From an uncultured Chloroflexales bacterium (GTDB lineage Bacteria > Chloroflexota > Chloroflexia > Chloroflexales > Chloroflexaceae), in the NCBI GenBank assembly GCA_937902315.1, contig CALGUG010000024.1:1-22848 (forward strand): a stretch of DNA of 22,848 bases, in the 5' to 3' direction. Positions 20,021-22,848 of this stretch are shown piece by piece. The first letter of the stretch is position 1. Every line of letters begins with the position of its first letter. The notes below the pieces were generated by a model, which did not search any database, was not told the origin of the DNA, and was given only the letters and a program-made list of their open reading frames with translations. Both the position numbers and the translations under genes were made by a program.

Positions 20021-22420
20021 ATGACCGTTTCGTCTACAGCTCGCCATTTGGTTGCTAAGCAGCCGTCTCGTTCGTTGGAATTGAAGCCAGCTCCTCCGCG
20101 TGAAACACTTGAAGCGATCCAACAGCGTGTCCTTTGGCTCGCGACTCGAATGATCCACGAAGCGAACCATGTGCGGCCTAACCTTGATGGAAGCAAGGTC
20201 GGCGGCCACCAAGCTTCTTCTGCTTCGATGGTCACGATTATGACGGCGCTCTACTTTCACTTCTTGCGCGAAGGCGACCGAGTGGCCGTCAAGCCGCATG
20301 CCTCGCCTGTGCTGCACGCCATCAACTATCTGATGGGCCAACTGCCCAAAGAGTACCTGACTACCTTGCGCGCCTTCGGCGGTCTGCAAGCCTATCCAAG
20401 CCGCACTAAAGACCCCGATCCGATCGACTATTCGACGGGTTCGGTCGGCTTGGGCGCGGTCGCTCCGGTCTATTCAGCGCTGGCTCAGAATTACGTTGAC
20501 GCCCACTTCGGTGGTACAACGCAGCGCCGCTTTGTTTCGCTGATCGGCGATGCCGAGTTGGACGAAGGCAGCATTTGGGAGACCATTCTCGAATCGGCAC
20601 TGGAAGGTTTGGGCAACGTGCTCTGGATCGTTGATATGAACCGCCAGAGCCTCGATCGCATTGTGCCGGGTGTGCGCATCGCCAAGATCAAGCAGATGTT
20701 TGCCGATGCCAATTGGCAGGTTCTAGAAGCCAAATACGGTCGTAAGCTGCAGTCGCTGATCGCCCAAGAGAACGGTGAACTTTTGCGCATGCGCATCGAT
20801 GAGATGAGCAACGAAGAGTATCAGACCTTGATCCGCCTGCCGGGCGCCCAACTGCGCCAGCGCTTGATCACGGTCGACGGCCAGGCCTGTCCGCGTATAG
20901 AGGCGCTGCTGGCTCAGGTCAGCGACGAAGAGCTGCCGGGCGTGATCGGCAACTTGGGTGGCCACGACTTCGATGTGCTGTTGAGCGCTCTTGACCAAGC
21001 CGATGCCGATCTGCGACGTCCGACCGTGCTGTTCGCCTACACCATCAAAGGCTGGGGTCTGCCGATCGCTGGTCACCCCCTCAACCACTCGATGTTGATC
21101 AGCAACGAGCAGATCGAAACGTTGCGCGAGTCTTTGGGCATCGCGCCTGACGCGATCTGGGACGCCTTCGATCCAGCTTCGCCCGAAGGGCGGCTCTGCG
21201 CCGAGGCGGCCAAGCGTGTGTATGGTAGCGCTAAAGAGCCGATCCCCACCATCGATGCTGGCTTGGTGCCGAGCAGCATCGGCCTGCCTACTACGGGCGT
21301 GACCAGCACGCAAGAAGCCTTCGGCCGCGTATTGGTGCGTTTGGCCGACCTGCCCGAACTGCGCAAGCATCTGGTGACCACCGCGCCCGATGTCTCGATC
21401 TCGACCAATTTGGCTGGCTGGATCAACAAGACCGGCGTGTATGCGCCGAAAGAGGAGCCGGAGTACGAGGGCGAATCGCAGATGCTGATGCGCTGGCGGC
21501 GCAGCCCCTTGGGCCAGCACGTCGAGCTGGGCATCTCCGAGATGAACCTGTTTATGCTGTTGGGCATGTTTGGGCTTGCAGGCGAGCTGAACGGCCAGCC
21601 CTTGATCCCGATCGGCACCGTCTACGATCCATTTGTATGTCGCGGTCTCGATGCCCTGATCTATGGTCTCTATTCGGGCGCCAAGTTCGTCTTTGCGGGC
21701 ACACCTTCGGGCATTACGCTCTCGCCCGAGGGCGGCGCTCACCAGTCGACCATCACCGCCTCGATCGGTATGGAGCTGCCCAACCTACACTACTATGAGC
21801 CGACCTTCTCGTGCGAGGTTGAGTGGTGTCTCTTGGAGGCCCTGCGCGACTGTTGCGACCGCGTGAATGGACGCGCTAGCTACCTGCGCCTCTCGACCCG
21901 CCCGATCGATCAAGCGCTGTTGGCTCCCGCGCGCGAGCGTTTGGGCGAGGCTACGCTGCGCCAGCAGGTGCTCGACGGTGGCTACCGTATCGTCGAGGGT
22001 CGCGAAGGCTGCGATGTCTCCGCTCCGGTGGTACAGATCGCTACGACCGGCACCTTGCTGCCAGAGGCGATCGAGGCCGCTCGTTACCTGCAGAGCGAAG
22101 GTGTGGCCGCCAATGTGTTCAATCTGACCAGCCCGCGCCGTCTCTTCGAGCGCTGGCAGGCCGCTCTGCGCCAAGGCAAGGGCCAACAGGCGCTCGATTG
22201 GTTGATTCCGGCCGCGGAGCGTCGCGCTCCCATCGTGACGGTGCACGATGCCGCTTCGCACGCCCTCTCGTGGCTGGGCAGCGTACACGGCGCACCCGTG
22301 CACGCCTTGGGCGTCGACCGCTTCGGCCAGTCCGGTGCGCGCGCCGATCTCTACCGCTCGGCTGGCATCGACACGATGAGCATTATCGAAGCCGCCTTCT
22401 CGCTGGTCGATAACCTCTAA
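20021..22420 (+). CDS. Homodimeric 2-oxoacid (pyruvate) dehydrogenase E1, AceE-like
   Basis: A 799-residue thiamine-diphosphate enzyme of the AceE/transketolase superfamily. The N-terminal domain has GGHQASSASMVTIMTALYFH, HASPVLHAINYLMG, YSTGSVGLGAVAPVYSALAQ and the ThDP/Mg motif GDAELDEGS...VDMNRQSLD (D177, N207). AceE usually reads GDGEMDE and NCNLQRLDG here. A YTIKGWGLPIAGHP segment corresponds to the AceE TVKGYG region. The second domain has the catalytic glutamate in ELGISEMNLFMLLG (E507) and FVFAGTPSGITLSPEGGAHQ. It is about 85 residues shorter than typical AceE, with a short N-terminal extension before the E1 fold. It should decarboxylate a 2-oxoacid, probably pyruvate, and acylate an E2 lipoyl domain. 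No E2 or E3 gene follows before the window ends. AAAGAGG precedes the ATG; divergent GntR regulation is likely. Confidence 0.88.
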   Translation: MTVSSTARHLVAKQPSRSLELKPAPPRETLEAIQQRVLWLATRMIHEANHVRPNLDGSKVGGHQASSASMVTIMTALYFHFLREGDRVAVKPHASPVLHAINYLMGQLPKEYLTTLRAFGGLQAYPSRTKDPDPIDYSTGSVGLGAVAPVYSALAQNYVDAHFGGTTQRRFVSLIGDAELDEGSIWETILESALEGLGNVLWIVDMNRQSLDRIVPGVRIAKIKQMFADANWQVLEAKYGRKLQSLIAQENGELLRMRIDEMSNEEYQTLIRLPGAQLRQRLITVDGQACPRIEALLAQVSDEELPGVIGNLGGHDFDVLLSALDQADADLRRPTVLFAYTIKGWGLPIAGHPLNHSMLISNEQIETLRESLGIAPDAIWDAFDPASPEGRLCAEAAKRVYGSAKEPIPTIDAGLVPSSIGLPTTGVTSTQEAFGRVLVRLADLPELRKHLVTTAPDVSISTNLAGWINKTGVYAPKEEPEYEGESQMLMRWRRSPLGQHVELGISEMNLFMLLGMFGLAGELNGQPLIPIGTVYDPFVCRGLDALIYGLYSGAKFVFAGTPSGITLSPEGGAHQSTITASIGMELPNLHYYEPTFSCEVEWCLLEALRDCCDRVNGRASYLRLSTRPIDQALLAPARERLGEATLRQQVLDGGYRIVEGREGCDVSAPVVQIATTGTLLPEAIEAARYLQSEGVAANVFNLTSPRRLFERWQAALRQGKGQQALDWLIPAAERRAPIVTVHDAASHALSWLGSVHGAPVHALGVDRFGQSGARADLYRSAGIDTMSIIEAAFSLVDNL

Positions 22421-22512
22421 TTCTCGGCGGAAGCTAGAGTTTGTGGAATCGAGCGGCAGAGCTGGGCTATTGCTATCACATTCGCTTGTGCGCTTCAGGC
22501 GCTGCAATCGTT

Positions 22513-22568
22513 GGCGGAGAGGTCTCAACCATCCATTGGGCTTCTAGCGCGTCCGCCTTCGGCTATCA
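22513..22568 (-). repeat. Dispersed repeat family, copy G
   Basis: Read on the minus strand, core GATAGCCGAAGGCGGACGCG runs to an end in GAGACCTCTCCGCC (22513). Its end is the exact inverse of the GGNGAGGTCTC left end seen in copy D, which shows that the family has terminal inverted repeats. It lies about 90 bp after the E1 stop codon. Confidence 0.75.
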
Positions 22569-22596
22569 GAGTCTGTTCCATCCATTCGGCGAGTTA

Positions 22597-22655
22597 GCTC
22601 GCAGCTGCCGCTGCGAGCCGCTTGCTGTACACAGCAAGCGGATTTGCTAGCAAAT
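22597..22655. repeat. Three consecutive palindromes
   Basis: Side by side: GCTCGCAGC/GCTGCGAGC (22597-22618, 4-base loop), CCGCTTGCTGT/ACAGCAAGCGG (22618-22641, 2-base spacer), and ATTTGCTAGCAAAT (22642-22655). Each is perfect, and they abut. They lie 180 bp after the E1 stop codon and lack a T-run, so a simple intrinsic terminator is not evident. Confidence 0.6.
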
Positions 22656-22723
22656 CTGTCGAAGGCCAAAACACAACTGAAGCGGTTTTGGACTTAACTC
22701 CCAAAACGGGAGCAACAGAGTGT

Positions 22724-22755
22724 TTTCGTACCCTTCGACAGGCTCAGGCTACAAA
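22724..22755. repeat. REP-like palindrome with CCTTCGACAGGCTCAGG core
   Basis: Arms around GTTTTCGTACCCT and AGGCTACAAAAAC enclose the loop sequence TCGACAGGCTC, the same core as the hairpin at 589-633. The outer arm sequence differs between the two copies but remains self-complementary. A degraded CCCTTCTCCCGC palindrome follows at about 22795. The remaining 22421-22848 interval holds no gene I can support. Confidence 0.55.
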
Positions 22756-22848
22756 AACGCTTCCCTATTGCTGCGCTTATGCGGAATGCGGCACCCTTCT
22801 CCCGCCTTTGCGGGAGCTGTACATTAGCCACAAATCGACATACGGTCA

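Noticed and set aside
20723..21742. 339-residue minus-strand frame inside the E1 gene
   Set aside because: Antisense shadow created by high-GC codon bias; the plus strand carries conserved E1 motifs throughout.
22441..22650. 69-residue frame after the E1 gene
   Set aside because: It runs through repeat copy G and the palindromes; the SASAFGYQ stretch is simply the translated repeat core.

Overview
The window looks like a chromosomal segment of a Chloroflexota bacterium (class Chloroflexia-like). This is inferred from the mix of a Firmicutes-style T-box leader, an N-terminally extended Memo protein, BaeS/BaeR-type signalling, an AceE-like E1 next to an FCD-GntR regulator, and many short intergenic palindromic repeats. 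No rRNA, tRNA, CRISPR array, integrase or transposase gene was seen, and the species cannot be named from sequence alone.

Layout. 1-640: gene-free and repeat-rich (a 42-bp tandem repeat and three palindromic repeats). 645-3752, minus strand: a probable operon read from a promoter at 3724-3752 through a T-box leader (about 3456-3717) into a MutT/MutX-like NUDIX hydrolase, two small paralogous single-TM proteins and serS. The T-box UGGC bulge matches tRNA-Ser (discriminator G73), so serine starvation probably induces the whole operon. 3801-3922: a small terminal-inverted-repeat element. 3946-5079, minus: a PLP aminotransferase. 5394-6991, plus: an ABM-domain protein and a Memo-family protein. 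6988-9202, minus: an OmpR-type response regulator followed by a BaeS-like histidine kinase. 9506-9991, minus: a small two-TM protein with GPF repeats. 10176-10670, minus: a stand-alone cyclic-nucleotide-binding domain.

11134-17024, plus: a cytoplasmic GH29 alpha-L-fucosidase, a large secreted glycosidase-like protein with a Pro/Glu-rich repeat tail, a coiled-coil/FHA protein ending at a strong terminator, and an AT-rich acyltransferase-3 membrane protein that looks recently acquired. 17025-18890 is a decayed region: two oppositely oriented repeat copies, a frameshifted helical-repeat gene, and a tail-to-tail chloramphenicol-acetyltransferase-like pseudogene. The last two meet at one junction near 18370, where both have lost their 3' ends.

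18968-22420: a divergent pair, a GntR/FCD regulator (minus) and a homodimeric 2-oxoacid dehydrogenase E1 (plus). Between them are a well-formed promoter and GTATCC/GTATAC repeats that are good operator candidates, an arrangement like PdhR-AceE but with no E2/E3 in view. 22421-22848 is again gene-free and repeat-rich.

The most unusual features are (i) a dispersed palindromic repeat family, about 55 bp in its constant half and about 105-120 bp when complete, with seven copies here, all intergenic; (ii) a second family with TIRs near ATACCAAATCCGTTTGATC, one copy of which encloses a copy of the first; (iii) the serine T-box operon carrying an oxidised-nucleotide hydrolase and two uncharacterised paralogous membrane proteins; (iv) the double-pseudogene deletion scar.
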